A stretch of DNA of 64,000 nucleotides from Caldilineaceae bacterium (GCA_019637685.1 JAHBVF010000025.1:42160-106159); one strand, 5' to 3'; counted from the first letter of the stretch, positions 19,489 to 28,319 are shown. Numbers and translations: made by a program. Notes: generated from the sequence alone by a model not told the origin.

Positions 19489-20991
19489 ATGAGCAACCTT
19501 TCATCCTTGGACACGGCCACCCACACCCCTTCCTCTTCATCTGCAACAGCCGACACCCCAGCCCCGGGAAACGAGAACCCCCTGAGCGAGCGGGAGATGG
19601 ATGTGGCGCGGCTGCTTGTCACCGGGGCCAGCAACGGCGATATTGCCAACGATTTAATTATCAGTCCCCACACTGTAAAAGTACATCTGCGCAATATCTA
19701 TGAAAAACTGGCTGTGAACAGCCGCACCGAAGCGTCTATGCTGCTGGTGAGCCAGGGCTGGATCAGTGTGCCGGGTGTTGACACGGCGGAGAGCCAGGAC
19801 GTGGCCGATCCGCTGGAACCGACCCCACTGAATGCGTCGGCAGGCGTCCCCTTTGGCTGGCAGCCCGTCTATTTGATTCTGGCCTTTGTAAGCAGTTTGG
19901 GATTGCTCTTCACCCCCTTTTTCACCCGGCCTGTCCAGTCCATCCCCAATCTCCTGAGCGACGGGGACGCGATGGCCCTGGGCCGCCCGCTTATCGCCGA
20001 GTTGCCCCGCTGGGAATCCCGCGCGCCTCTCTCCACCGCGCGCAGTCGGCTGGCGCTGGTGGGTTTCAACGATGTGGCGCTCTACGCCATCGGTGGCGAG
20101 TCGTCTCAGGGCCAGCCGACCGCTTCGGTCGATATCTACGATCTGCGCACCAACGAATGGCGAACCGGACCCGCGCTGCCCCTGCCTCTGGCCAATCTGG
20201 CGACGGCCGCGAATGGGCGTCTCATTTTTGTGGCTGGGGGCGACACAGTTGGAAGCAGCGCAGCCGAAAATGGCACAACTGAAAGCAGCACAAGCGGGGG
20301 CGACTCTGCCGTTTCCTTGAGCGATCTGCTGCTGACCTATGCACCGGAAACCGATATATGGAGCGAGTGGGGCCGGTTGCCCCTTCCCCTGGCTGGTGCA
20401 TCTTTGGTGCTGGTTGGCGATGACCTCTATTTGCTCGGCGGGTGGGATGGTCAGGCCATGCGGGACGAGGTGTGGCGGATTGCGCTGGCGCGTGGCCCTG
20501 GCATTGATGCGGGCGCGTGGGAAACCGTCACCCATCTCAAGCGGGCCGCCTCTTTTGCCGGGGCTGTGGCTGTGGAAAATGATCTGTATGTGGTGGGCGG
20601 GTATGACGGACGCCAGGAACTGGGCGACGCACGGGTCTATGACACGGCAACTGGCAACTGGCGGGATATGCCTGATCTGGCGACTGCCCGGGGCGGGATA
20701 GCGCTGCTCTATGACGGTCTGGCCCTTTTTGCCGTGGGTGGCGGTTGGACCCAATCAGTGGACACCATCGAACGCTTTGACCCGGCCACTGGTCTGTGGA
20801 GCAATTTCCCCGCGCCCATCAGCGGGGAATGGCGTCATCTGGGTGGGGCAGCCAACTCTCTGGGCCAACTCTATCTCATCGGCGGCTGGTCGGGGAGCTA
20901 TTTGGACGTCCATCTGCGCTACCAGAGTTCTTTCCGCACCTTTTTCCCCTCCACAAAAAAGGACGTAAGTCCTTCTTCTCCCCAGCGATAG
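19489..20991 (+). CDS. Transmembrane LuxR-HTH / Kelch-repeat regulator
   Basis: 500 residues from the ATG at 19489; a GTG at 19456 in frame is the alternative. The N-terminal LuxR/GerE helix-turn-helix reads LSEREMDVARLLVTGASNGD and continues with SPHTVKVHLRNIYEKL. After a linker comes one membrane helix (QPVYLILAFVSSLGLLFTPF, about residues 120-140). The remaining 340 residues contain about five Kelch blades (GG doublets as in YLLGGWDGQ, YVVGGYDGR and YLIGGWSG), predicted outside the membrane. The layout is that of a one-component ToxR-like transmembrane regulator with a Kelch sensor. Ligand and targets are unknown. Confidence 0.82.
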   Translation: MSNLSSLDTATHTPSSSSATADTPAPGNENPLSEREMDVARLLVTGASNGDIANDLIISPHTVKVHLRNIYEKLAVNSRTEASMLLVSQGWISVPGVDTAESQDVADPLEPTPLNASAGVPFGWQPVYLILAFVSSLGLLFTPFFTRPVQSIPNLLSDGDAMALGRPLIAELPRWESRAPLSTARSRLALVGFNDVALYAIGGESSQGQPTASVDIYDLRTNEWRTGPALPLPLANLATAANGRLIFVAGGDTVGSSAAENGTTESSTSGGDSAVSLSDLLLTYAPETDIWSEWGRLPLPLAGASLVLVGDDLYLLGGWDGQAMRDEVWRIALARGPGIDAGAWETVTHLKRAASFAGAVAVENDLYVVGGYDGRQELGDARVYDTATGNWRDMPDLATARGGIALLYDGLALFAVGGGWTQSVDTIERFDPATGLWSNFPAPISGEWRHLGGAANSLGQLYLIGGWSGSYLDVHLRYQSSFRTFFPSTKKDVSPSSPQR

Positions 20992-21017
20992 CACGCCCCA
21001 GAAGTTTGGCTGCACTC

Positions 21018-22976
21018 TCAACGCAACAGAAGCGTCGCGCCAATGCCCAAGTGATCGGAGAGCACATCCGGCCCGATATCCAGCGCGCGCACGTCGATAT
21101 CCGGCGAGGCCAGAATATAGTCGATGCGCCGGGTCGGTTCATCGGCCGGGAAGGTGAAGCCGGGCGTTATACCCGCTTCTTCAACCAGATCGCGCAGACC
21201 GATGGCTTCCAGACTGAGCAGCACCGGCTCCATTGGCTGGGAATTCAGATCGCCCGTCAGCACCAGGCGGCGGATGGGATTGCCCTCCAGGAAATGGAGA
21301 ATACTGGCAGCCTGCATCTCTCGGATGGTGGATTCTGTGCGCACGTGATGAAGATGGGTGTTGATCAACAGCAGGGGGTGTTCATCCCCCACATCGATCT
21401 CGTGATACGCAAACCCGCGGGTCAGGGGCAGGCCCGCGGGCGGCAGGGCAAACTCGTCGTGGCGGATGACGGGATAGCGGCTGAGAACCGCGTGGCCCCA
21501 GTCCATCCCCGATGTGGATGTGAAGGTAATCGGCATCCCCAGTCGCCAGGAAAGCCAGGCCGCCATATCCACGGAGCCATTGACCACCCACCCCCGGCTG
21601 ACTTCCTGCAGAGTGATAATATCCGCGTTCTGCTCTTCCAGGGCGCGGGCCATTGCTTCCAGGCGAAGCGTCCCCCGCATATCAAAGCCGTTGTGGATAT
21701 TGTAGTTGTAAATCCGGAGTGTGTTCGATTGCGCGCTGGCCACGGCTGGCTGCTGCCAGATGATTGTTGTCAGCCCGATCAAAAGCGCCAGGGTGACAGC
21801 CAGGCTATGCAGGGAGGGCAAGCCCAGATGTTCGATCGCAGGGCGAATGTCCAGGGCAGAGGCCCACCGGTCCGTGGCAAAAAGTGTGCTCGCACCCATT
21901 CCTACCACTGCCAAATAGAGGACAAATTCCCGGCTGAAGGGCAGCCGGATATCGTAGGTGACATAATAGAGGAAGATCAGCCCAACCATCAGGATGACAG
22001 ACCCCCACCAGAGCCAGGATGTGTGGCTGACGCCCACCCGGTTGCGGTGGCGAGCCAGATGGGTTGAGGCTGTTGTGAGAAGCAGACCAGCACACATCTG
22101 GCTGACAAGCAAGGAAAGCACCGCGGAGCCGGGCGTCGGGCTGGGGGGATTGACGGTTCCCATCAGCAGCACAAAAGCGGTGATGCCTATGGCCCGACCG
22201 GGAGGCAATAGCCACGCCAGCAGGACAGCGGCGAACAGGCCAGCCACCAGCCAGAAGGCGTTTAGGGGCAGGGGCCAGCCGGTCAGCGCATTCAGCCGGG
22301 CCAGATTGCCCCCCACAATCAGATAGTAGGCAAAGAAGGGGCCAAAGACCAGCAGGGGCAGGGTGTTGCGCAGGGTGGCTTCCCGATAGGGCAGGGACAC
22401 AATTGTCCGCTGTCGGAACAGACGCAGCAGCACCCACTGGCCCCCTGTCAGCAGCAGGCCGGTTCCTATGGAATACCAATTGCTCTGCCAGATGGGATCG
22501 TATGTCAGGAAAATGCTGTGGATGGCTGCATCCAACGCCAGCCCGGAAAGCAAGAGCAGCGCGAAGTGCCAGCCCGCTTCGGGTCTGTGGATGCGATCCC
22601 CCACCATCCAGCCCAGGGCAATCGGCAGAAAGACGAGAAAGGCCAGCGTGCCCGCGAAAACAAACAGCGCGTCGGCCAGGGGGTCTCCCCACCAAATCTG
22701 GGCGAGGAGACGGGCCACACCCACTGTTGCCGCGCTGCCCAGCAGCAGAGAACGGCTGCCGCGGCGGCGCAGCAATGGCCCAATGAAGACGACCAGAGAA
22801 AAGAAACCCAATGCCAACCCGCCCAACTGTAGGGATGACCAGGCAAAGCGGTCGCCGAAAAGCCAGCGATAGTAGGCCAAATTGGCACGCATCAGTTGCA
22901 TGCCCATAAGAACCGTTAAGATTATGAGGAGAAAGAGTGCCCAGTTGGTTGGAATGCGTGGTTTCTGCGATCGCAT
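21018..22976 (-). CDS. Polytopic membrane protein fused to endonuclease/exonuclease/phosphatase domain
   Basis: 652 residues. About 400 N-terminal residues form roughly ten hydrophobic helices with no recognised transporter family. The C-terminal 240 residues are an EEP domain: LRIYNYNIHNGFD, ADIITLQEVSRGW, LLLINTHLHH, RLVLTGDLNSQP, RRIDYILAS and VLSDHLGIGA supply the Asn, Glu, His, Asp-x-Asn and final Asp-His catalytic set. The EEP domain is predicted on the outer face after the last helix. EEP enzymes hydrolyse phosphodiesters (DNA, sphingomyelin, inositol phosphates); here a lipid or cell-wall phosphodiester is the more likely substrate. The gene is convergent with the Kelch regulator. Confidence 0.82.
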   Translation of the reverse strand: MRSQKPRIPTNWALFLLIILTVLMGMQLMRANLAYYRWLFGDRFAWSSLQLGGLALGFFSLVVFIGPLLRRRGSRSLLLGSAATVGVARLLAQIWWGDPLADALFVFAGTLAFLVFLPIALGWMVGDRIHRPEAGWHFALLLLSGLALDAAIHSIFLTYDPIWQSNWYSIGTGLLLTGGQWVLLRLFRQRTIVSLPYREATLRNTLPLLVFGPFFAYYLIVGGNLARLNALTGWPLPLNAFWLVAGLFAAVLLAWLLPPGRAIGITAFVLLMGTVNPPSPTPGSAVLSLLVSQMCAGLLLTTASTHLARHRNRVGVSHTSWLWWGSVILMVGLIFLYYVTYDIRLPFSREFVLYLAVVGMGASTLFATDRWASALDIRPAIEHLGLPSLHSLAVTLALLIGLTTIIWQQPAVASAQSNTLRIYNYNIHNGFDMRGTLRLEAMARALEEQNADIITLQEVSRGWVVNGSVDMAAWLSWRLGMPITFTSTSGMDWGHAVLSRYPVIRHDEFALPPAGLPLTRGFAYHEIDVGDEHPLLLINTHLHHVRTESTIREMQAASILHFLEGNPIRRLVLTGDLNSQPMEPVLLSLEAIGLRDLVEEAGITPGFTFPADEPTRRIDYILASPDIDVRALDIGPDVLSDHLGIGATLLLR

Positions 22977-23002
22977 AGGTAGCCAAAGCCCCTGCTATTG
23001 CG

Positions 23003-23941
23003 TCATTGGCCGGCAAGCCGTTGGATTTTGTCGCTGGTCTCCCGCCAGGAGACTTTGCTCAGCCCCATTTTCAGGCGTAGCTGTTCATCTTTCATTCCGG
23101 TTTTATAATCCCGCACCGCGCTCGTCCAGCGCAGGGTTTCGAATCCAACCTGCGTGCGCCAGATTTTGGCCCGCTTGCCCGCTTCATCCAGCACATATTC
23201 CAGATTGCGCGGGGTACATTCAAAGAGAAAGCGTTCGGGTTTGTATTGGGCCAGATAGCGATCCAGGGATTGAAGGATGCTGGGGTGGAGCGGTAGCCGT
23301 CGGCTCTTGTGGGCGTAGCGGGGATCGTCGTAGTGGATGCTGACCTCCGGAGCCTGGGGCCGGCTGCGGTCGATGTCTTCCACCAGCAGCTTGGCACATT
23401 CGCTTTTTTTCATCCCGGTTTGCAGCAATAGACTGACCAGCAGATAGGGGCGGGCATCGGGCTTTTCCCGATCCCGATCCCAATCCTGACAGGCCAATGT
23501 CAGCCGGTCGATCTCGTCTTTGGTCAGAATGGTGGGCAGGGGTGTGCGCACAGAGAACTGGACGATCTCTTCGGCCGGGTCCGTGGCGATGACGCCGGTT
23601 TCCCGCAGCCAACTGAAGAATACTTTCAGGGTGGTGATGCGTCGGGCCAGGGTTTTGGCGCTGCACGGCCGGCCCCGCTCACTCTGCATCCAATCCAGAA
23701 ATTCGGTCAGGTGCTGGTTGGAAATCTCCCGCAGCACCGCGTCGTCGTTCATAAACGTCCGCAGAATTTTCAGATCGTTGCGAAAAGCTTTGATGGTATT
23801 GTCGCTGAAGCCCTTGCGCACCATATGCTCCTCGAACGCGGACACTGCTTCCAACAGTTGACTATTGGCGCGCAGGGCCGGTACGGCGGCCGTGGCCGGA
23901 TCGATCTCCACAACGGGGGTCGTAGCGGTCGATTCGCTCAT
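23003..23941 (-). CDS. Tyrosine-recombinase-like protein lacking catalytic residues
   Basis: 312 residues from the ATG at 23941, preceded by AAAGGAG. The N-terminal SAM-like core-binding domain (about 40-125) reads LLEAVSAFEEHMVRKGFSDN then TIKAFRNDLKILRTFM. The catalytic-domain fold follows, but box I reads TGMKKSECAKLLVEDI, with Lys in place of Arg. Box II reads FETLRWTSAV (Glu for the first His, Arg kept). The region that should hold the nucleophile reads MGLSKVSWRETSDKIQRLAG, without His or Tyr. Strand cleavage is therefore unlikely; a DNA-binding or architectural role is more plausible. A minus-strand promoter lies at 24083-24111. Confidence 0.78.
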   Translation of the reverse strand: MSESTATTPVVEIDPATAAVPALRANSQLLEAVSAFEEHMVRKGFSDNTIKAFRNDLKILRTFMNDDAVLREISNQHLTEFLDWMQSERGRPCSAKTLARRITTLKVFFSWLRETGVIATDPAEEIVQFSVRTPLPTILTKDEIDRLTLACQDWDRDREKPDARPYLLVSLLLQTGMKKSECAKLLVEDIDRSRPQAPEVSIHYDDPRYAHKSRRLPLHPSILQSLDRYLAQYKPERFLFECTPRNLEYVLDEAGKRAKIWRTQVGFETLRWTSAVRDYKTGMKDEQLRLKMGLSKVSWRETSDKIQRLAGQ

Positions 23942-24082
23942 TGTCGTACTCCTTTCAAGGGGCGACACGGGACAGTGGGTAGTTTGCCGGGTAGGTATGG
24001 ATGGGTGTACACTCACGACGGTCAACAGTTTTCTGATGTCTCTATCTGACCGATTGCGTGTAGCACTTTTGACTATACGCAC

Positions 24083-24111
24083 ACTATAGCGCCAATCTCT
24101 ACTTTTTGCAA
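24083..24111 (-). promoter_or_regulatory. Candidate promoter of the recombinase-like gene
   Basis: On the minus strand TTGCAA (24111-24106), a 17 nt spacer and TATAGT (24088-24083). The leader would be about 135 nt. It is divergent from the cox promoter 20 bp away. Confidence 0.5.
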
Positions 24112-24130
24112 TCTGCTATTGTCAGAGGTT

Positions 24131-24159
24131 TTGACATCCTTTGTTCCTTTTTGTACAAT
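24131..24159 (+). promoter_or_regulatory. Near-consensus promoter of the cytochrome oxidase operon
   Basis: Perfect TTGACA (24131-24136), a 17 nt spacer and TACAAT (24154-24159). The leader to the first ATG at 24200 is about 34 nt. It is the best sigma70-type promoter seen in the window. Confidence 0.7.
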
Positions 24160-24199
24160 TGCTGCGTGAGGCAAATTCCGTGAGAAATGGTAGCAGGCA

Positions 24200-24556
24200 A
24201 TGAAGGCAAGAATCTTTTGGACGCTGCTTTTCTTAGGCGCGTGTATCGGGTGGGTGGTGTTGAGCTATCGCCCCGGGTTGACCTTCGGTCGGGATATTGT
24301 GTTTGGCCCTGAGGCTGGACCGATCTTCGCCTGGCTTTTTGGGGGCAGCGCGCTGCTTTTTGTGGGGATTCAACTGCTGCTGGTGGTGGGTGTGCGACAT
24401 TTTCCCAGCCGTGTCCCAGGTGGCAGCGGCCAGGACAACAGCGCTGGGGCCAAAGATATCCGTCTTTGGCCTGTGATGGAATATCTTTGGACTGCGCTGC
24501 CTCTGCTTTTCTCACTCGTTCTCTTCTGGGCTGTCTGGACCACTCTGCTTCACTAA
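24200..24556 (+). CDS. Small membrane protein heading the cox operon
   Basis: 118 residues with three hydrophobic helices: about residues 4-22 (IFWTLLFLGACIGWVVLSY), 42-66 (IFAWLFGGSALLFVGIQLLL) and 94-116. I do not recognise a family. It shares the cox promoter and lies 71 bp before coxB, so a role in oxidase assembly or as a small accessory subunit is inferred from position only. It carries no haem or copper ligand pattern. Confidence 0.65.
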   Translation: MKARIFWTLLFLGACIGWVVLSYRPGLTFGRDIVFGPEAGPIFAWLFGGSALLFVGIQLLLVVGVRHFPSRVPGGSGQDNSAGAKDIRLWPVMEYLWTALPLLFSLVLFWAVWTTLLH

Positions 24557-24627
24557 ACCGACAGGTCTGGTGTTGATCGCCAGTCAACTTCTCTGGTGCA
24601 TTCCTTTCGTATCGAGGGCAATTCTTT

Positions 24628-25353
24628 ATGCAGAACAATACCCGGCATTTCACAGCCATCGGTGTACTCATCGTAATCTTTACCTATCTGGTCTATCTGG
24701 TCCTCGATAATGTTTTGAAGTTTCCCCTTTCGGGATCAACCCAGGCCGTGGCTATCGATGGACTGATTCAGGGCCATTTGTGGTTGATCGCCTTTCTCTT
24801 TTCATTGGTTGTGGTCTTTATGGTCTATGCTCTTTTTCTCTTCCGTCGCAGGGAGGGGGATGAGTCCGAAGGGCAACATTTCCATGGCCACACAGGGCTG
24901 GAGATTGCCTGGACCGTTATTCCGATGATTGTTGTGATCGGTTTCGGCTATTGGGCAACTTTGATACTGATCGACATTACCGCGCCCCAGGACAACGAAG
25001 TCATCATAAACGCCAGAGGGCAACAGTGGAGTTGGCAATTTTCTCTGCCCAATAGCGATGAAGTTGCCACAGAGCTTGTACTTCCCGTTGGCCGGCCCAT
25101 TCGTATGGATTTGAACTCTACGGATGTGCTCCACAGCTTCTGGGTTCCCGAATTCCGGGTTAAGGAGGATGTTGTGCCGGGCCGCACCACTCACCTGCGC
25201 TTTACACCGACGGTGGAGGGCGAATACAGGCTTATCTGTGCTGAGCTTTGCGGCTTGAACCACACCGGAATGATCGCGAAAGTGCGGGTAGTTCCACAAG
25301 AGGAATTTGCTGCTTTCTGGAACACCGCGATCCAGACTGCCAGTTCTAAATAA
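24628..25353 (+). CDS. coxB: Cytochrome c oxidase subunit II
   Basis: 241 residues with an N-terminal anchor plus two transmembrane helices (about 8-28, 50-75 and 90-112) and an extracytoplasmic cupredoxin domain. The CuA site is complete: His in DVLHSFWVPEF, then CAELCGLNHTGM providing two Cys, His and Met. It accepts electrons from cytochrome c and passes them to subunit I. No fused cytochrome c domain follows, unlike classical caa3 enzymes, so a separate donor is needed. Confidence 0.95.
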   Translation: MQNNTRHFTAIGVLIVIFTYLVYLVLDNVLKFPLSGSTQAVAIDGLIQGHLWLIAFLFSLVVVFMVYALFLFRRREGDESEGQHFHGHTGLEIAWTVIPMIVVIGFGYWATLILIDITAPQDNEVIINARGQQWSWQFSLPNSDEVATELVLPVGRPIRMDLNSTDVLHSFWVPEFRVKEDVVPGRTTHLRFTPTVEGEYRLICAELCGLNHTGMIAKVRVVPQEEFAAFWNTAIQTASSK

Positions 25354-25406
25354 CTTTTCAGAGCCATTGTCACGCGTTTTCTGTTGAACGCATAGGGGGT
25401 TCTTTT

Positions 25407-27281
25407 ATGTCACTATTCTCGCTCGGACTCGTACGCGCCATTGTTGGTCAGATCATCGGTATGATGACCGGCATGGCCTTCACTGTTGCCATCCGGGTTA
25501 TGCTGGGCTGGCCTGCCTGGAAAGCCGAGCCAGCCTGGACGGTTGGCGCGCTTTTTAGCATCATTGGTGCTCTGTGGGCCGTGGGTGTGCTGGATGATTG
25601 GGCCACATGGATGAAAGGTGTAGAGACACCCATGCATCACGGCCCACCTGAGGGCAAGCCAGCGTGGACCCGCTATTTTGGCGTGGACTACAACCACAAG
25701 GTAATCGGCATCCAATACACGGTTTGGGGCATCTTTTTGCTTCTGGTGGGCGGCACAATGGCGCTCATCTTCCGGACTGAGCTGGCGGAAGCCGGACGCC
25801 AATTTCTGAGCCTGGAGTTGTACAATAACTTTATCGGGATGCATGGTTTTATTATGATTTTCTCGATTCTTCTGGGCATCGGTGGCATGGCCAACTATCT
25901 GGTTCCCCTGATGCTGGGTGCAGAGGATATGGCTTTCCCCCGGTTGAATGCCCTGGGCTTCTGGTTCAATGTGCCGGGCAGTTTTCTGCTCCTGGCGAGT
26001 CTTTTCGTGGGGGGGTGGGACGCGGGATGGACAGCCTATCCACCTCTGAGCGCGCGTGGACCCATCGGCTACCAGTTGTTCTTTTTGGGTGTCTTTTCAG
26101 TCGGTCTTTCCTCGATTGTGGGTTCCCTCAACCTGATCATCACTATTTTGCTTATGCGGCCCAAGAGCATGAGCCTCTTCAAGATGCCCATTTTCTGTTG
26201 GGCTGTCTTTGCCACCAGCCTGATTCAGTTGACGGCCACCCAGTTGATCGGCCTGAGTTTTCTGATGGTCTCGACCCAGAGAACGATCGGCATGGGTTTC
26301 TTTGATCCTGGCCCAGTGGGGGCCACGCTGATGAACGGCCTGGGTGACCCAATTCTCTTCCAGCATCTCTTTTGGTTCTACAGCCATCCCGCGGTCTACA
26401 TTTTTGTTCTGCCGGGGTTGGGCATTATCAGCGAGTTGCTGCCCGTATTTAGCCGCAAACCGCTCTTTGGCTACAAATGGGTTGCTCTGTCCAGTTTGGC
26501 GATTGCCCTGGTTGGATTTCTTGTGTGGGGCCATCATATGTTTGCCTCTGGCTATGCGGATGTGTTGCGCTACGCCTTTATGTACTCCTCACTGTTGGTG
26601 GCTATACCCACAGGCGTCAAGTTCTTTAGCTGGCTCGGCACTATCTGGGGTGGCAAGCTGACCTTTGAAACGCCTATGCTCTTTGTGTTGGGCGCGATCT
26701 CCGTCTTCTTGATCGGTGGCCTCAGCGGCCCTATTCTGGGCACAGTGCCGTCGGACCTACCCCTGCACGACACCTACTTTGTGGTGGGTCACTTCCACGC
26801 CACCATGTTTGGCGGATTTGTCTTCCCCTTCTTTGCGGCCCTCTACTTCTGGTTCCCAAAGGTGACAGGGCGCATGTACAACGAAACCCTGGGCAAGATT
26901 CACTTTGCGATAATGACCCCGGCCTTCTGGGTGCAGACATTGGGGCAGATGGGCGTGGGCGTGATGGGGATGCGGCGACGCATTGCCGACTACGACCCAA
27001 CCCTGGGCGGTGGCACGATCGAACACTGGCAACTGGCCGTGACCATTGCCGGTTTTCTCATCGGGTTTGGCGTGCTGATGATGATCTGGAACTTCTTCCA
27101 GAGCGCAGAAGTGGGCGTCCTGGCCGGTGATAACCCCTGGCGTTCCCGCTCGCCCGAATGGCAAATTCCTTCGCCTATTCCCGAACACAGTTTTGCCCAG
27201 CCCATAATTGTGCGCGGCGAACCGTATGACTATGGCCTGCCCGAACCCTATGTGTCTTTTGCCGGCGCAGGGGATGACTAA
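25407..27281 (+). CDS. coxA: Cytochrome c oxidase subunit I, A2-type
   Basis: 624 residues. Haem and CuB ligands are visible in MHGFIMIF, FWFYSHPAVYIFVLPG, HHMFASG and VVGHFHATMFGG. The motif Y-S-H-P-A-V-Y replaces G-H-P-E-V-Y: the channel Glu is absent and the Tyr-Ser pair is present, the signature of A2-type haem-copper oxidases. About 95 residues precede the usual start of the family (canonical core begins near NHKVIGIQYTVWG); this extension has two hydrophobic segments and a W-rich loop. It catalyses O2 reduction with proton pumping in the membrane. It is followed by a hairpin before subunit IV. Confidence 0.95.
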   Translation: MSLFSLGLVRAIVGQIIGMMTGMAFTVAIRVMLGWPAWKAEPAWTVGALFSIIGALWAVGVLDDWATWMKGVETPMHHGPPEGKPAWTRYFGVDYNHKVIGIQYTVWGIFLLLVGGTMALIFRTELAEAGRQFLSLELYNNFIGMHGFIMIFSILLGIGGMANYLVPLMLGAEDMAFPRLNALGFWFNVPGSFLLLASLFVGGWDAGWTAYPPLSARGPIGYQLFFLGVFSVGLSSIVGSLNLIITILLMRPKSMSLFKMPIFCWAVFATSLIQLTATQLIGLSFLMVSTQRTIGMGFFDPGPVGATLMNGLGDPILFQHLFWFYSHPAVYIFVLPGLGIISELLPVFSRKPLFGYKWVALSSLAIALVGFLVWGHHMFASGYADVLRYAFMYSSLLVAIPTGVKFFSWLGTIWGGKLTFETPMLFVLGAISVFLIGGLSGPILGTVPSDLPLHDTYFVVGHFHATMFGGFVFPFFAALYFWFPKVTGRMYNETLGKIHFAIMTPAFWVQTLGQMGVGVMGMRRRIADYDPTLGGGTIEHWQLAVTIAGFLIGFGVLMMIWNFFQSAEVGVLAGDNPWRSRSPEWQIPSPIPEHSFAQPIIVRGEPYDYGLPEPYVSFAGAGDD

Positions 27282-27302
27282 GGAAATCCAGTCAAAAATA
27301 CC

Positions 27303-27351
27303 GATGGTGGGGTGATGGGATGATTTCCCGTCACCCCATCACCCCATCATC
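27303..27351. repeat. Palindrome of iterated GGTGATGG words between coxA and subunit IV
   Basis: The arm starting GATGGTGGGGTGATGGGAT pairs with CCCATCACCCCATCATC, about 19 of 22 positions matching. It may stabilise or attenuate the transcript downstream of coxA. Confidence 0.7.
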
Positions 27352-27373
27352 AATGTTTATGGAGTGAAGCGCA

Positions 27374-27598
27374 ATGAGTGAACGCAAGAAACCCGTGGCC
27401 AAAGCCCAGACCAGTGTCTATCGTACCGGCTATGTTGTGGCCATTATACTGGCGGTTGTGACAATTGTGGAGTTCTATATTGCCACCCATTTCAATAACT
27501 TCGCGATTATGATGTTGTTAGGGTTGCTGAAAGCGTACTTCGTCGTCAACTATTTTATGCACGTCAAGAGCCTCTGGTCGGAAGAGGAGAGCCACTAA
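27374..27598 (+). CDS. Cytochrome c oxidase subunit IV (prokaryotic COX4 type)
   Basis: 74 residues with two hydrophobic helices, VVAIILAVVTIVEFYIA and a second ending in LLGLLKAYFVVNYFMHV. The K-A-x-x-V-x-x-Y-F-M-H sequence is typical of the small caa3/cbo-type subunit IV (COX4_pro). Its stop is directly followed by the coxC ATG, so the two are tightly coupled. A structural subunit of the membrane complex. Confidence 0.85.
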   Translation: MSERKKPVAKAQTSVYRTGYVVAIILAVVTIVEFYIATHFNNFAIMMLLGLLKAYFVVNYFMHVKSLWSEEESH

Positions 27599-28243
27599 AT
27601 GAGCGTTGCTACACTTGGCCATCAGGTCGAACACAGTCACGTGGTCAGCCAGGATGTCTATCTGGAACAGACCCGCCGCAATCGATTAGGAATGTGGCTC
27701 TTTTTTGGATCAGAGGCCTTCATCTTTTTGGGGCTGCTTGCCGCACGTTTCTACCTGTGGGTGGGCGAAGATGGCCAGATGATGCGCCCCAATTTGGACC
27801 AGATGGCCGGTCTGATTGTCACAGTTGTACTGTTGTTGAGCAGTTATTTTATGAACCGCGCGGAAGTCTCGATTGCGAACAATAACCGGCGCGATTTTCT
27901 GCGAAGCCTGATTATTACAGCCATTTTGGGGACGGCCTTTCTGGTCGGTGTGATCATCTGGGAATGGGGTATGTTCCCCAGCCTTGTGGAGGGCCATCTG
28001 AAGCCGACTGACGGTGTCTTTGGTGCGGTCGTCTTTGGCATGACGGGGATGCATGCATTACACGTCCTTTCCGGTATTATCCTCATTATGAATGTCTGGT
28101 GGCTGGGCCGCAAAGGACACTATTCTTCCGAACGCCACTGGGGTGTAGAGGCGGTAGCTATCTACTGGCACTACGTCGATCTCGTCTGGATTTTCTTCTA
28201 TCCGGCAATTTATCTGATTGGACACGCGTACGGAGTCCATTGA
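27599..28243 (+). CDS. coxC: Cytochrome c oxidase subunit III
   Basis: 214 residues with five hydrophobic helices. The start of the family reads LGMWLFFGSEAFIFLGLLAA, and later GMTGMHALHVLSGIILI and YWHYVDLVWIFFYPAIYLIG, the standard signature of subunit III. It stabilises subunit I and proton uptake. The two N-terminal helices of mitochondrial-type subunit III are missing, as is usual in bacterial caa3-type enzymes. Confidence 0.95.
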   Translation: MSVATLGHQVEHSHVVSQDVYLEQTRRNRLGMWLFFGSEAFIFLGLLAARFYLWVGEDGQMMRPNLDQMAGLIVTVVLLLSSYFMNRAEVSIANNNRRDFLRSLIITAILGTAFLVGVIIWEWGMFPSLVEGHLKPTDGVFGAVVFGMTGMHALHVLSGIILIMNVWWLGRKGHYSSERHWGVEAVAIYWHYVDLVWIFFYPAIYLIGHAYGVH

Positions 28244-28264
28244 GATTTTTCTGCATTTGTTTCG

Positions 28265-28319
28265 AAAATGTGAAGCGTAAGCTTTGGCGGTCTGATGGAC
28301 GTACTACGCCCCACATTTT
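28265..28319. repeat. Inverted repeat between coxC and ctaG
   Basis: AAAATGTGAAGCGTA (28265-28279) pairs with TACGCCCCACATTTT (28305-28319), 13 of 15 positions. It fills half of the 120 bp gap; no ribosome binding site is evident before ctaG. Confidence 0.6.
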
